A stretch of DNA of 64,000 nucleotides from Artocarpus heterophyllus. Its lineage: Eukaryota; Streptophyta; Magnoliopsida; Rosales; Moraceae. The notes beneath the pieces are model-generated. The model ran no database searches, was not told the DNA's origin, and saw only the letters and a list, made by a program, of their open reading frames with translations. The stretch spans positions 27,678,183 to 27,742,182 of the forward strand of contig CM046347.1 of assembly GCA_025403435.1 (NCBI GenBank), read 5' to 3'. The position numbers were made by a program, and so were the translations under genes. Shown here in pieces: positions 23,534-35,680 of this stretch. Numbering within the stretch: the first letter of the stretch is position 1; the number at the start of each line of letters is the position of its first letter.

Positions 23534-23551
23534 TGGCACTATTGCCAGGGA
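23534..23551 (+). other. ATH-2 primer binding site (tRNA-Asp type)
   Basis: TGGCACTATTGCCAGGGA is a lightly mutated form of the Athila-group site TGGCGCCGTTGCCGGGGA. Confidence 0.75.
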
Positions 23552-23997
23552 ACAGACTGACATAAGGACAATATATTAGTATATTATATATATATATGAT
23601 TTATGCACTTATATTTTCCAGCACTTTTAACTTTCTAACATCCAATCTAACTTCTAACTTTTTACTTTTCTGCACTTTTTATTTTTCTTTAATCTTAAAG
23701 GGACGTTTGTATTGCCCAATCCTGTAATTATTTCTGTTGATATTTTTTGTTATGGTTTTTTTTTTTTGTAGGTACCAAAAACAACAACAAAAATTAAAAA
23801 AACAAAAAAAGCCAAAAAAGTTCCTATTCATGTAATCCACATGTTAGTATTCATATTGCTATTTACGTTGACTAAATTTTTGTTCTTTTTGTAATTATTT
23901 GCATGCATGCTTGGTCTTATACATCAAAATCTTGCTGTCTGATTAGGAAAAATCTAGAACCTATTATACCACCCATTGCATCTTCACAATTGAACAT

Positions 23998-24245
23998 AAT
24001 GGCTGATGATAAAAGTGTTAATAATGATAACATGGTGAATCAACAAATCATTAATCTTGTTATTCGATCAATGTGCGATTACTTACTACCACCTCGTGAA
24101 TCCACTCCATTGTATTTAGTTCATAATTTTAGATTTAAGCCAAGCATGATTAACCTACTTCCCACTTTTCATGGTTTAGAATTTGAGAATCCATATTTGT
24201 ACCTTAGAGAGTGAAGACGTTTATGCTACTTTCATTTATCAAAAT
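23998..24245 (+). pseudogene. ATH-2 gag, N-terminal part
   Basis: It starts MADDKSVNNDN at 23998 and reaches the conserved Athila gag stretch FKPSMINLLPTFHGLEFENP (about residues 50-69). A small deletion near 24213 shifts the frame before EDVYATFIYQ. The reading frame then continues directly into 56452 when GYP-1 and one AAAAT copy are removed, giving VVKLSLF as expected for this family. Confidence 0.8.
24241..24245. repeat. GYP-1 target site duplication, left copy (AAAAT)
   Basis: Directly precedes TGTGATGCCC. The same five bases follow the 3' LTR at 56447-56451. Confidence 0.88.
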
Positions 24246-26324
24246 TGTGATGCCCAGTATTCTCACATACCTGTTGGCCAATGTATTGCATGATTTCATG
24301 ACATTAATTGAATTATATAATGTTTCATAATCATTTGTGATGTGTTTGATTATATTAATAGCGTATAGCTAAATGACTTAGGATTTCCTAAAGATGGATC
24401 CGGTTTAGAAAAAATACAAAAGTGAATTCTAATGGTGTTTGATATTCAATTATAGTGGATGAGTTGAAATTAGGAGTTCAGTGATGGTTTTAAAGCTATT
24501 TATGCTGAAAATGCCATTTTATGTGAAGTGAAGTTATGAATGTGCTCCGAATAATGATTAAAGGAGACCTTATGACAAGTAAGAAATCTCGTAGAATGTT
24601 ATTAAGGGTTTATAGACTCAGTTAGAGTCTCAACAAGTTGGGAATTAAGTAAGGAATCATGTTATCCAATGTTTGAGTGTATTTGAAAGATATTTAGAAA
24701 TTTTGGTTTAGTTTTGGTGAAAAACTATTGAAGCTTAAAATATAGTATTTTTGGTGTATCGAAAATTCGGTATAAGTGAGTACACCTAATTAGTAAGCTA
24801 AATGAGTGGCTATAGTTTAGCTATTAATTAGGGCTATGTATGAGCATTTTAGACACTAAATGGCTGATGTGTAAGCTACAAAAGAGGGACTCTAATCAAG
24901 CAAATAAGAGAGTACTTAGATGTTAAGTAATTTGAGAGGTGTGTGTGTGGTACTTTTAAAGGAACTAAGCAAGTAGTTGAGCTCATTTCAGCTCTCTTTC
25001 TCCTAAATCCAACCCTTCTATGGATAAATACTCTATTTGCAGCTAGGGTTCAAGAAGATAAGCCATCTCCAAGTGTCTTGATCAAGGTTTGAGTGGTGAT
25101 AAGAGAGAGAAATTGAAACTAGTCAAGGTAAGCTTGTTTTTGCGGTTTTGAGTTTCAATCTTTCAAGGCAGGGGATAAACCTACAATCTAATTCTTTTGG
25201 ACAACTCTAGGGTTTATTTTAAGTGCTTAGCAAGACCATAAGGCTTGGTTTCATCCTTTTGAAGTGGGAAAAATGAAATTGGAGGTGAAGAGTTAAAGTT
25301 GCTCACTAAGGTGATAATTTGTGAACTATTTTAACGTTTCTTTCTTTGGTTGTATAAACAAACTTTTGGACATGATATAAGCATAATTTTAATGCTATTC
25401 AAGGTTAGGAATTATAGAAAAATGATCCAATAAAAAGGGATTTGGTTGTTGTAATGAAAAGTTTTGGAATTACATGAATTTTAAAGAATTTGGGGTTGAT
25501 TTGTGGTCTTGTGAATATCCTAGACTTTTGTTTTGTTTACAAGTTATTTTGATGAATTTTAAGCTTTAGGGAGCCTTAGAAATTAAGGGAAAATGCTGCC
25601 CATATTCTTAGAAAATGTTTTGAACCATTTAGAATCCAAAAGTCCACTTTTGCCCTTAAAACTAAGTAGTTTTACTATGTTACCAATGTTCATATTTTTT
25701 CACCATTTATCCTCTACATTACATGAAATGATGAGTTTTACTAAAATTGCTATTCTTAATAATATTTTTATAAGCTAAGTTCTTTACTTTGATTAGAAAA
25801 TACAAGGAAGTATTATGGGGTTCAAAAGTAGAATATTTAGTACTAGTTTTCACCACCTTTCCTATTATTTGATATGGTTGCAACTACAAGGTTATAAATA
25901 ACTTGTTTGTAGGAAATTTGTCTTTCTTTTGTTTAAGATTGATTTTAAACTTAAAATAAGCTCCTTAACACTTAAGTAACTAGTATATGTTTATTAGGTT
26001 ATAACGAAATATAAACACTTATTTTCAGAAGGATTAGACACTGGATTTGAAGAGGAAAACTCTAACAATAGTTTACATTACTCTATAATACGAAGTAAGT
26101 AGAATTTCTCCTACATCACCATAAATGTTGTAAATGTTTGTATGTATGGTTATGACTTTATGGAGCATAAGTAACATGAGCATGTTTTGATTTTGAGCAT
26201 TATAAAAGCATGCATTAGATATTAAAGACCTTATACCCAAAATGTTATATAAAAGTTGAAGCACATAGGAAGAAGTTTTACGAGGTTTTATGGGCTACTT
26301 AAGACAGGAAGGTATATTCAATGG

Positions 26325-26455
26325 AGTTAGCCTCGATGGAGGTTGCTCCACTGTATTGTCTCGATAGAGGGTTACACTTGTGATATGTTGCCTTGATGGA
26401 GACTTATGGACCCTATTATTATCTCGATGGAGACTATCTCGATGGGAACTTGCAG
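26325..26455 (+). repeat. CTCGATGGAG-type short repeats in GYP-1 LTR
   Basis: Six or seven diverged copies of a unit close to TCTCGATGGAGACTTA occur here and again in the 3' LTR at 55725-55815, where fewer copies are seen. Confidence 0.6.
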
Positions 26456-26688
26456 TGTGGGAAGCCACACGACAGCATTAATGGTCTAAAGGAATTGACG
26501 GAAGGAAACTTACCTATTGTAGGAAGCCCTAAAGAAAAATCGTGCGCATGTTATGTTTTATGAAAAATTGGTATAATGTAAGTTTTTAAAGAAAAGAAAA
26601 GCATAACTTAGATGGGATCATTCATGGCATAGTCATTCATGTTACACATTAATTCCACTTACCAGGCATACGCTCACTCAGTTATGGT

Positions 26689-26693
26689 TATGC
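26689..26693. repeat. COP-2 target site duplication, left copy (TATGC)
   Basis: It matches GATGC at 52320-52324 with one change. The paralogous site in the GYP-1 3' LTR reads GATGT (about 56046), so the left copy has probably mutated. Confidence 0.65.
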
Positions 26694-26996
26694 TATTGGA
26701 AAAATAGTAGGCAGCAAAATTTAAAAAAAAAATGCACCAAAGTATTTTTCAAAATACAAGTTTGACACACTATATGCAAAAATTAATAGGATCTTACTAA
26801 CCTTGTATGCCAAAAAAGCTTTGTAATCAAGGAAGAGAAAAGACATTGTAGAAGGACCCCAACCAACTAGCCGTCTTTGCGATTCTATATCCAGGACCGA
26901 TGTGTGTATGGGCACACTCATATAGCTCTTCCACAGGTGGCTCTCCTTCCAACTAATCAAGAAATACCCAAAGCTATAGTTTGTGATTTGTGAACA
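26694..26996 (-). repeat. COP-2 3' LTR, first part (before GYP-2)
   Basis: It aligns with 51274 to about 51575 of the 5' LTR (GTTTGACACACTA, CTTACTAACCTTGTATGC). The terminal TG has mutated to TA. Confidence 0.85.
26992..26996. repeat. GYP-2 target site duplication, left copy (GAACA)
   Basis: It matches GAATA at 43641-43645 with one C/T change. The LTR reads through as GAACAACAGCTCTC-like when GYP-2 is removed, as in the COP-2 5' LTR near 51578. Confidence 0.8.
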
Positions 26997-29160
26997 TGTA
27001 ATGCCCCGAAATTAATTTAATGATATTAGAATGTAAAATGGTGGATTAGTGTTCCATGATGAATATTTTAAAATTAATTTAATCATTTAATGAAATTTTG
27101 GGTTTAAAGTTGTTTTGGTTATTTTAATGATTTCAAATTTGTTTTTAATTATTTTAAATGTCATTTTGAAACTTTGGGACACAACAATTTGTAAAATGTC
27201 AAATATATTCCGTTTTATAAAACCGTGGGTAGCACACAGTTTTCGTACAGTAAAACCGCCCACTATTTCCCTCTATTTATTCTCTCTCCTCTCCCTCTCT
27301 TTGACTCACTCGCTCTCTCTCTCTCTCCCGTGCGCTCCTCTCTCACTCTCACTCTATCTCTATCTCTCTCTCTCTCTATTTCTCCTAAAATGTTTGAATC
27401 AAATCAAGCTCAAGCTTCAGGTTTTGGTGGATTGAAGGCTCGGGAGTGTGATTGACCAACCAAAAACGTGATTTGAAGCTTGGATTTAAGGTTAGTTTTG
27501 AAATTTCTAAACTTTTTTTAATTTTCATGCATTTTTGAAATCTAAGCTTGATTGAGCTTAGGGAAACCTTGATTTGAGTTAAAGGAACTTAGAACAACTA
27601 GGATCTAAGCTATGTTTGAGGAAAAATGGATTTGATTCAAGATTTTTAATTTTTCCTCATTTTTCTCTAATTTCAGGATTTTTTAAAATCATTATGTAAA
27701 TCCTTTTAAATTGGTTCAAAAGTGTCCTATTATGTTTTTCTATTATCTATGATTGTTTTCCATGCCTGAGATTTGAGGAAAACAGGATGAAATCAAGATT
27801 TCGGGTTTGGGAGACCCAAAAACCCATGCATGAAATTTCTAGAAATTTTCCAGTTCGACAGGCCAGATTCAAAGGATCGGTAGGCCGAATTCATCTATCC
27901 TGCAGGCCGAACCTAGAAAAGTTTAGCCGACTAGACATGGTCCTCTGGCAGGCCGAATTGCACAGTTTGGCCGACCGAACCAAGGGAACCGGTAGGCCGA
28001 CCGAACAAGGGTAAATTTTGTGATTTTCACCCATTTTTAGTGTTTTGAACCCCAATTGAAACCCCAACTTTATAAAATGATTTTAAAGATACAAATGGCA
28101 CACTAGGACATCATGAAATAGTTTAGTAACGTAGAATATCTTAAATTACATACTGTTAGACCTAGTTTTATTTAGGGACATTCGTGGTTCCGTGGAGCTA
28201 ACATATAGCGAACCGAGATTACAGTATGGGGCACTGGCACAAGTATCGAGGTAGGACTTCTACCCTTTCTTTGGTAACCCAGTTTCAAATGATTTGGCCT
28301 TAAAAAGGGTTTTTATCAAAATGTTTTAACGGTTGATCGAAAAAGGAATTTTATCAATTAATTTTTATAAACCGTGGACTGAGATGAACTTCATAATATA
28401 TGTTAATGAAAACATCTAGTAAATGGACTTTGCATAATTATAGAAATGAATATAAGGGCATGATGTCATATCAGAGATCAGGTGGTGTAGTGATCAACCT
28501 TGGGGGCAGGTCCCGAAACCCAGCTAGGCCACTACGGTGATGTTATTCATATGGTTTGTCTAGGAAAAGAAAATGACGATTTCGCTGGTTGACCAAATAA
28601 ACTATTTTGGGTAAGATTGGTTTATTTAGCCTTATTTAATTAATCCTTTTCTTATGTAATTCCTGATTAATGATATTTTCTTTTAAGATTAAATGTTTCT
28701 TAAAATATAGTCCTACTGAGCCTTTCGCTCACGTTTTACTTGTTTTCAAATTTTCCCCCCTCTAGGTGGATTTTCGCTTAGGTTCAGGGAGGATTCTTCA
28801 GACAAGACTCAGGAGTAGTAGAAGGACCTAGTAGGTTGTTTAAATTATAATATCAAGGCATGTAACATTTAACTTTTTCCTTACTTGGACTGTGGTTGTA
28901 TTACTATATTGTCAGTACTATGTGTATGCACAAATTGTGGGTCAATAGGACCCATACTTGTATCTTTTATTACTTTGTTATTTACTTAATGTTTGCCACA
29001 ATGTTCTTATCTATTTAATGAATATAAGTGCTTCAAAAATTTTCATATTTTCATAATTAAAATTAAAGATTTAAACCCTTTAAACTCATGTTTTTAATTA
29101 AATTTTCATTAATTAACTTAATAATCCACCACGTCACCTCCCATACTGCAGGGTGTGATA
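26997..29160 (+). repeat. GYP-2 5' LTR (2,164 bp)
   Basis: It starts TGTAATGCCCCGAAATT and ends GGTGTGATA, pairing with 41525-43640. A CT-rich microsatellite lies at 27285-27385 and the GC-rich motif cluster at 27854-28010. By eye the LTR pair differs at roughly 5-6 per cent of the first 130 positions. The ORFs at 27115-27455 are CT-repeat by-products. Confidence 0.92.
27854..28010. repeat. GC-rich motif cluster in GYP-2 5' LTR
   Basis: About seven copies of the GGCAGGCCGAA / GGTAGGCCGAC type occur, the same motif as in the copia LTRs and leaders although GYP-2 is an unrelated superfamily. Confidence 0.85.
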
Positions 29161-29163
29161 GAA

Positions 29164-29175
29164 TGGTATCAGAGG
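29164..29175 (+). other. GYP-2 primer binding site (tRNA-iMet type)
   Basis: TGGTATCAGAGG, three bases after the 5' LTR. Confidence 0.88.
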
Positions 29176-29264
29176 TCAAGGTTATGAACCTTGAAAATTG
29201 TGCACCATAAGTATGACAATGAAATACCACTGACAGTCTAAATTTTATTTTCAGAAGTGAGGCA

Positions 29265-30125
29265 ATGGCACCTAGACGTTGTTCGACAGCTGACGCCGAG
29301 TTTGGAAACAATGAGGGCATGATGAGGTCTATGTTTGCTGCATTCTAGCAGATGGTAGCTAGGGCCAGATCGGAGGATTCTGATGTTAGTCGTCGGCATA
29401 CATATTTTAAGGAATTCCAACATACGTCTATACCAACTTTTGATGAAAATGGGGACCCGTAATTGGCAGAATATTGGCTAGACTCGATCGTGAAGCATTT
29501 GGATACCCTTGGTGTGCCAGATGAGTATCGTGTGGAATTTGTTGCATTTAAGTTTGAGGGTGGTGCTAATACTTGGTGGAAGCAAGCTAAGTTTTTGGAA
29601 TGCAATGGTAACATCAGTTGGGACAGATTCAAGGAGTTGTTCTATGACCGATATTTTCTGCAGGGGTATAGGGACCAGAAGGCGGTTGAGTTCTACAGGT
29701 TGCAGTAGGGTGACTTGTCCGTTCGCGAGTACGTGGCAAGGTTTAATGAGTTGGCCAGGTTTGCTCTATCAACAGTGGCATTGGAACATGAAAAATGTAT
29801 AAAGTTTCAAGAAGGACTCAAAGCTCCTATTCAGTGACAGGTGGTTGCTCTACGACTCAGGAGTTTTGGGGAGCTTGTGTCGTCAGCAATATTAGTGGAA
29901 AGTGATTATGCGCAGTATTGTGAGGATCGAGCAAAGACATCAGGAGGGCCATAGAGGAGTGGTAGGAAGAGCACCAGTAGTCGTCCAGCTTTGGGAAAGA
30001 ACAAGCAGGGTGGTGTGAACAGTGGTAGCAGCAATTCATCTAGCAGTCGGCGCAGCAATCCTTATAGCTTTCATTGTCATTATTGCTAGCAGCCAGGACA
30101 CATCAAGAGGAATTGCCTGATCAGG
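29265..30125 (+). pseudogene. GYP-2 gag, broken
   Basis: The start is MAPRRCSTADAEFG at 29265. The retrotransposon gag domain is plain: FVAFKFEGGANTWWKQAK, NISWDRFKELFYDRYF, then VREYVARFNELARFAL. A CCHC knuckle follows near 30080 with one residue lost to a stop (CHYC, stop, QPGHIKRNC). Several single-base changes to TAG or TAA interrupt the frame. The product would be the particle structural protein. Confidence 0.85.
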
Positions 30126-30418
30126 AGTGCCCATCTTGGATCTCAAACCGGAGAAGGTGCCAATCGTCCGCCTCAGCCTCAGACCCTACCTCCGCCTCAG
30201 CAACTTCTGCAGTTGTAGTTCATTCAGTTCTCTCCTCAACAATTTTCATACCCAGCACAAGGACAATAGCTGTAGCATTTCCAGCATAGCATCCCTCAAT
30301 ATAGAGCATCGAGTACAGCTAGTGTGCAGTCGTCTCCATCACAGCAGTATTGGTCGAATAATCCAAGGCCTAGCAATGTTGGTAGAGGAAAAGGAAAGGA
30401 CTAGTTCAGGTTCATGCA

Positions 30419-30790
30419 ATGGCAACAGGAGGTTTAGATGCCCAGACCAACAATGCGGTTGTCGATGGTGCAATCTTAGTTTCCCAATCCCTAGCTCACA
30501 TTTTATTTGATACAACTGCCACTCATTCTCTCATTTCGAGCTCTTTTGTACATGCCTTAGGACTAGAGTAGAAGAGTTCAATGAATCCCTAGTCATAGCT
30601 TCTCCCTTGGGGCGGTGTGTGTGAATTGTATATATAAAGACTGTAAAATAATGATTGGGGATGAGATTTTGAAAAGTGATTTGATTGTACTCCCCATGAG
30701 CTCATATGATATAATCCTAGGGATGGATTGGTTGTCCAGGTATAATGTAGTTATGGACTGCCAGCTTAGAAAAGTGAACCTAGTGTCTGA
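30419..30790 (+). pseudogene. GYP-2 aspartic protease region
   Basis: It starts near MATGGLDAQ at 30419. The active-site motif, usually DTGATHSF, reads DTTATHSL, losing the Gly. The downstream IILGMDWLSRYNVVMDC segment is well kept (30712-30762). A stop near 30568 separates the two parts. Confidence 0.75.
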
Positions 30791-31118
30791 TAGGAGGATG
30801 ATGATCACTTACCAGGGTGGTGGTGATCGGTTAATGAGTAAGCGTCTCATGAAGTCATGTCTTGGAGGGCGAAAGAATCTAGTTTGTTATGCTTTTCTAG
30901 CAAGTCTGAAAGGTGAGCCCTATGCTTCGAAAAGAAATGTAGTTATGAGTGACCCTAGTGTCTGATAGGGGGATGATGATCACTTACCAGGGTGGTGGTG
31001 ATCGGTTAATGAGTGAGCGTCTCATGAAGTCATGTCTTGGAGGGCGAAAGAATCTAGTTTGTTATGCTTTTCTTGCAAGTCTGAAAGGTGAGCCCTATGC
31101 TTCGAAAAGAAATGTAGT
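30773..31118 (+). repeat. 175-bp tandem duplication in GYP-2 pol
   Basis: 30773-30947 is repeated at 30948-31118 with a period of 175 bp and few differences. As 175 is not a multiple of three, the duplication shifts the frame between protease and RT. A shared ATGTAGTTATG word near 30745 and 30935 may have favoured it. Confidence 0.85.
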
Positions 31119-31935
31119 GATACCAGTGGTTGATGAGTACGAGGATATCTTCCCCGACGAGTTGCTAGGATTACCAAGGTATCGAGAGATCGAGTTTGGT
31201 ATTGAGCTGCTTCCAGGTACAGCACCGATTTCAGTAGCACCTTATCAGATGGAGCCAGCAGAAATGAAAGAATTAAGGAAGCAACTTTAGGAGCTTGCTA
31301 AAAAGGGATATATTCAAAATAGTACGTCACCGTGGGGAGCATTGGTTTTGTTTGCTAAGAAACATGATGGGACTCTCAGGTTGTGTATAGATTTTCGACA
31401 GCTGAATCGTGTCACAGTGAAGAATAAGTATCCTTTGCCCAGGATCAATGAGTTGTTTGATCAGTTGGGAGGTTCGCGGTACTTCTCAAAGATTGATTTG
31501 CGCTCGGGGTACCATCAGCTCAAGATTAAGGAGGAAGATATTCCCAAGATAGCTTTCAAGACCCGGTATAGACATTTTGAGTTTCTGGTGATGCCGTTTG
31601 GATTGACGAATGCTCCAGCAGCTTTCATGGATTTGATGAACAGGATATTCAGGCCTTATCTGGATCAGTTCGTGATCGTGTTCATTGATGATATTCTAGT
31701 GTATTCTAAGACTTGGGAGGAACATGAGCAGCATCTCAGGATCGTGCTTCAGACTCTGCGGGAGCACCAGTTGTACGCCAAGAAAGAAAAGTGCAACTTT
31801 TGGTTAACGGAGGTTAAGTTTCTGGGTCATGTCATCTCCGAGCATGGTATTTCTGTGGATCCATCCAAGATTGAAGCCATAGTGGAATGGGAACGACCAA
31901 GGAATGTAGCATAAATCTGCAGCTTTTTGGGTCTT
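31113..31935 (+). pseudogene. GYP-2 reverse transcriptase, interrupted by ATH-3
   Basis: The RT begins in VDEYEDIFPDELLGL and continues, after a stop at about 31288, in an open frame 31342-31914. This holds [40 protein letters not shown] and the catalytic [10 protein letters not shown] with both Asp intact. After a stop, SFLGL runs into the ATH-3 insertion at 31936. Removing ATH-3 and one GTCTT copy rejoins it in frame with AGYYRKFV at 39390. The enzyme would copy element RNA to DNA. Confidence 0.9.
31931..31935. repeat. ATH-3 target site duplication, left copy (GTCTT)
   Basis: Perfect match to 39385-39389. Confidence 0.92.
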
Positions 31936-33022
31936 TGTTTGGTGGTAACGCCCCAAAAAATGTTTACTCTCAATAATAAACGGCAGACGTATGTAGTATA
32001 GAAAGATTGTCGTATCCACAGGGACGTGAAAATTTGTAACTCGAGAGATTGATAAAAATAAACGGTCAAAGAGGCAAGCAATTTTTGAAAGCAAAGTTTA
32101 AAATAAAAGAAATATTTTTGTCGTTTTTGTTTTATTTAATTCAAAATTTAAAGCATAAAATTAAAATGGTGAAGCTTTGAGAATCCCTTGTATGTTTCGT
32201 AACTGATATGGAATTTTAATTCTAATAAATAATTATCTAAAACATTTGATTTATTATATCTTTTCTCATTAATTGCAAGCACATTTTACTAATTATATAG
32301 GTCAACCTAAATCGACAATATAGCAAGCCATAATGCAGTAAGGGTTTTTCTATAAAAACTAGCAAAATAATCATCTATCACTAATGATTTGGTGCACTAA
32401 TTATGAAAATTATAACCGCTGTCACTCAATTATAATTAACATAATTTTAAGATAGAAAAGATAATAACAAATCAAAATTAATATATTTTTATGGAATAAA
32501 TTATTGCGTTAATTTCGACAGCACCTCGACTTATTAAATGGTCTAATAATACACTATACCATCCTCTGTCTATAATAAATCAAGAATAACCAAGCATTTA
32601 CTGTGCCAGTCCATGTCTATAATGCAGCAGAAACTCAGCTTAATAAACGAGCATGACTTTAGTATTATTAATGTTAATTATGCAACACAATTAAATTACA
32701 TAAAGAAAGCATGACTGAATTTATGTAAAAATTTGCAGCATAACAACAGTAACAATAATTATTAAAAACATAAAGATATAATTTATTCCACAAAAATATA
32801 AGCATTATAACACAGATATAGAGTAAAAAACCATACCAAAATACTATGCAAATAAGATCATCTATATGCCTCACCTGACTCTCTACACTAATTTAAGCAT
32901 TATTTTATTATTTTTTTTACCTAAAAGAGTTACTGCTGAGTCTAACTCAACAGTAAGGAAAAGAAGAAAAAGGGCCAAAGGCCCGAAGGAGGTGTGTGTT
33001 CGTGAATGAAGGGGGAAAGCCC

Positions 33023-33033
33023 CCTATTTATAG
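33023..33033 (-). promoter_or_regulatory. TATA box of ATH-3 3' LTR
   Basis: The minus strand reads CTATAAATAGG. The matching box in the 5' LTR is at about 38197-38207. Confidence 0.6.
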
Positions 33034-33070
33034 TGAAAACATTTCACTATTTCAGATTTTTTTATTATTT

Positions 33071-33110
33071 TTTTTTCTTTTCTTTTCTTTTCTTTTCTTC
33101 TCTTTTCTTC
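33071..33110. repeat. TTTTC pentanucleotide microsatellite
   Basis: Imperfect tandem TTTTC units; the other LTR has the same tract at 38250-38282. Confidence 0.8.
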
Positions 33111-33141
33111 GGCAAGAGCAGGCCCAACTTGCACTGAGATT

Positions 33142-33536
33142 CACGTGAACATAAAAATTTTCTTCGGTTCTGTGCTGATCCGCGTTGTATGATATACAAA
33201 TTTTAGTTTGGAATCCTGTGCTTCGCAGGTCATGGCAGCACGAAACAGGCGCAATCTGACCCGTTGAACGCGCGATCCAATGGCTGGCAGAGGCGTTCGA
33301 GAATGGGCCCAGGTGGGACTAGTGGGCCGAGATTTAGGACCGTTAGATCAGTCTTGGCATTCGCATCGAATGGCTTAAGAGAATGGCTGCACGTAGACAT
33401 GACCGCACGAGATTCCACGTAGGCCGATATTCCCTCTGACTCTCTCTGCAACTTTGTCGGCGCGTGCAATCACAGGTTGACACGTGGACTGTACCTTGAG
33501 ATTTTGCTGACGCACCGCGTGACGCATTGACACGTG
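33142..33536. promoter_or_regulatory. CACGTG (G-box) sites in ATH-3 LTR
   Basis: CACGTG occurs at 33142, 33481 and 33531 in this LTR, and at 38314, 38664 and 38778 in the 5' LTR, all upstream of the TATA box on the minus strand. Such sites bind bZIP and bHLH factors; activity is inferred, not shown. Confidence 0.5.
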
Positions 33537-34202
33537 TCTCTTCCTCGGACGGCTGAGATCAATCTGTCAGTTGATCCGGCGGTCCTTGTTACACCACAGT
33601 GTCCCTCCGAATATTTTAAGGATTTTTTTATGCATTTTATGTCCGATTTTATCTGTTTTGGTGTCGTTTTGCTCCGTTTTTCCTCTAGATTTCAAATCTA
33701 AAAATCACAAATACACTAATATTAATTATTTTACAAACATAATATTTACAAAAATATTAAAAATATTTATTTTACATTAAAACACACAAAAATAAATAAA
33801 AACTCCTAAAAATTCCAGTCTCTTACGGTTTGACACAGATATAATTTTTACGACTTGGAAATATTTTTAGAAATTACTAAAAATATAATAAAACATATTT
33901 ACAAACTTAAAACACACTATCAAACACTCTAAAACTCAAAATAAAATAACCGCATTACTTTTATGGTTTTGACTATTTACAGACTAGACACTTATTTAAC
34001 ACACCGAAAAGACTCTAAAAATTACTAAAAATTATATTAAACATAAAAACACACTAAAAATACATTTTTAAACACATTTACACACTAAGACACAAAAATA
34101 CTTATTAACATAAAATGCTAATAATTAGAGGATTTAATGAGAAATAAAACCATAAATAAATTATTTAAGCCTTAGAAAATGTACACTTTTACAGTCTCAT
34201 CA

Positions 34203-35680
34203 CACCCCCTAACCAGCTTATTGCTAGTCTCTAGCAATTAAAGTGATATAATTTTGAAATGATATATTGAATAATCATTAACTGGAAACCATTTAACTAT
34301 AATTTGACTTATCCAACTAGATAAACCAACAAAACCAAAATTTTATTTGAACAATTTATATGCTATTTAACAAAATGTATATAAGCTAGACTTAGTGTAG
34401 AAAAAAAGGGGTATAATGAATAATTATGAAGTTTCATCCAAAACTAGGAATATTATGGTTATGATATTTTGCTTCAAATCACTCTTTCAGGCAGCAACAC
34501 TTCAAATTATTGATTTGGAACAATTAAAGAGCAGAAACATAAAATAGAAATATTTACAAACTTTACAATTATGGATAGTGCAGTGTTTGGCTCCCTTAAG
34601 CTTTCTCCATAACCCATTTAACGAGCTTTAGGTCAGTAACTCCTAGACCAGTTGGCCTAAGGTACTAGGTGTTGAAGCACCCCTTAGAACTTACTTACTC
34701 GAGCTAAAGAGGCTACGAAACCAAACTTATCTAACTTTATTCATTTACATAATTACACACTTTATTTATTTATAAATTTTTTTTCCTTTTTTTTTCTTTT
34801 TTTATTCTCTTTTTTTCTTTTTTTTTTTTTGAAATGAAACATTGCTGCCTTCAATTGTTCATCTTCAAAAAATAACAAAACTCAAATATTCAAAGCTTGG
34901 ACTTACCACCACAATTAAGCATTATAGTGAGTGTGTGAAAAGAATGGCTTACAAACACTTTGAAAAATAAACACATAAAAATGTTAAATAAAACTAACGT
35001 TTTGAAAGTGTATAAAATTAAATAATTCAAAGAATAGAAAAATAATATTACATTAATATGAAATTCAAAAATAAAAAAAAATAATAACACATTAATTACT
35101 AAGAAACTAATATTTACAAAACATTTTTTTAAAATTTTTTTTAAAAATTTTTTTATGACTCACGAAAATAAAATAAATAAAGAACACACAAAATCTGGAG
35201 CAAAAAAAAATAAAAAATATAGGCAAAAATCGAAAAAAATTAGCACAGCATAACTTTGAAGCATAATTTTGAAGTACAACCCTCTCATGCACAACTTTTA
35301 AGCACAACCCTCTCCCCCCAACCTAGAATATACATTATTCAAAATGAATAAAAGAATGGTGAAAGCAGCAAAAATATTACATGAATTAGCACAGCTGCAG
35401 AGATGATCTGTAGCAGACTTAACAAACAAAAACTAAAATAAACACACATTTTTTTGTTGAAATTTATTTGAAAATCCAAACCAATTGCATTTACAAAATT
35501 AAACTTGTTAGAATGCGTATCGAGAGAAAACAATTTAACTCCTTAACTCAGCCATTCTGAACAAATTTAATTAATAGCCTTCATTTTAAATTTTCAGAAC
35601 AAATCTCATTTTTTTAAATTTTTTTTTAAAGAAAATCAAAATAGCACACAACAACACGCAAAAATATATTACAAAATATA
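34203..35680 (-). other. ATH-3 polypurine tract and 3' non-coding region
   Basis: The polypurine tract (minus strand TTAGGGGGTG) is at 34203-34212. The rest is AT-rich with T-rich tracts and no supportable gene. Its beginning resembles ATH-1 from 1309 (CTTATTGCTAGTC and CAATTAAAGTGAT). Confidence 0.7.

Larger units (their letters stand above)
24246..26693 (+). repeat. GYP-1 5' LTR, first part
   Basis: It starts TGTGATGCCCAG. From about 25930 to 26688 it aligns with the 3' LTR (55325 to about 56045), including a run of CTCGATGGAGAC-like repeats at 26320-26460. The rest of the LTR resumes at 52325 after COP-2. The original LTR would have been about 2.8 kb. The ORF at 25593-25778 is not a gene. 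Confidence 0.85.
31936..34202 (-). repeat. ATH-3 3' LTR (2,267 bp)
   Basis: It pairs with 37112-39384; about three differences occur in the first 100 bases. It holds a TATA box (33023-33033), a TTTTC-type microsatellite (33071-33110) and a GC-rich block (33110-33600) with three CACGTG sites. Confidence 0.93.

Noticed and set aside
23998..24214. Possible small host gene
   Set aside because: The LLPTFHGLEFENP stretch and the primer site upstream identify it as Athila-type gag.
26320..26460. Spaced repeats considered as a CRISPR-like array
   Set aside because: Repeats are irregular in length and spacing, lie in a plant gypsy LTR and recur in the other LTR with fewer copies; no spacer structure.
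27115..27455. Overlapping Leu/Ser-rich ORFs
   Set aside because: By-products of the CT microsatellite in the GYP-2 LTR; the other LTR does not keep both frames.
33230..33469. 79-codon ORF in the GC-rich block of ATH-3
   Set aside because: Lies in the LTR promoter region; the matching region of the other LTR (38239-38484) opens a different, overlapping frame, so neither is kept.
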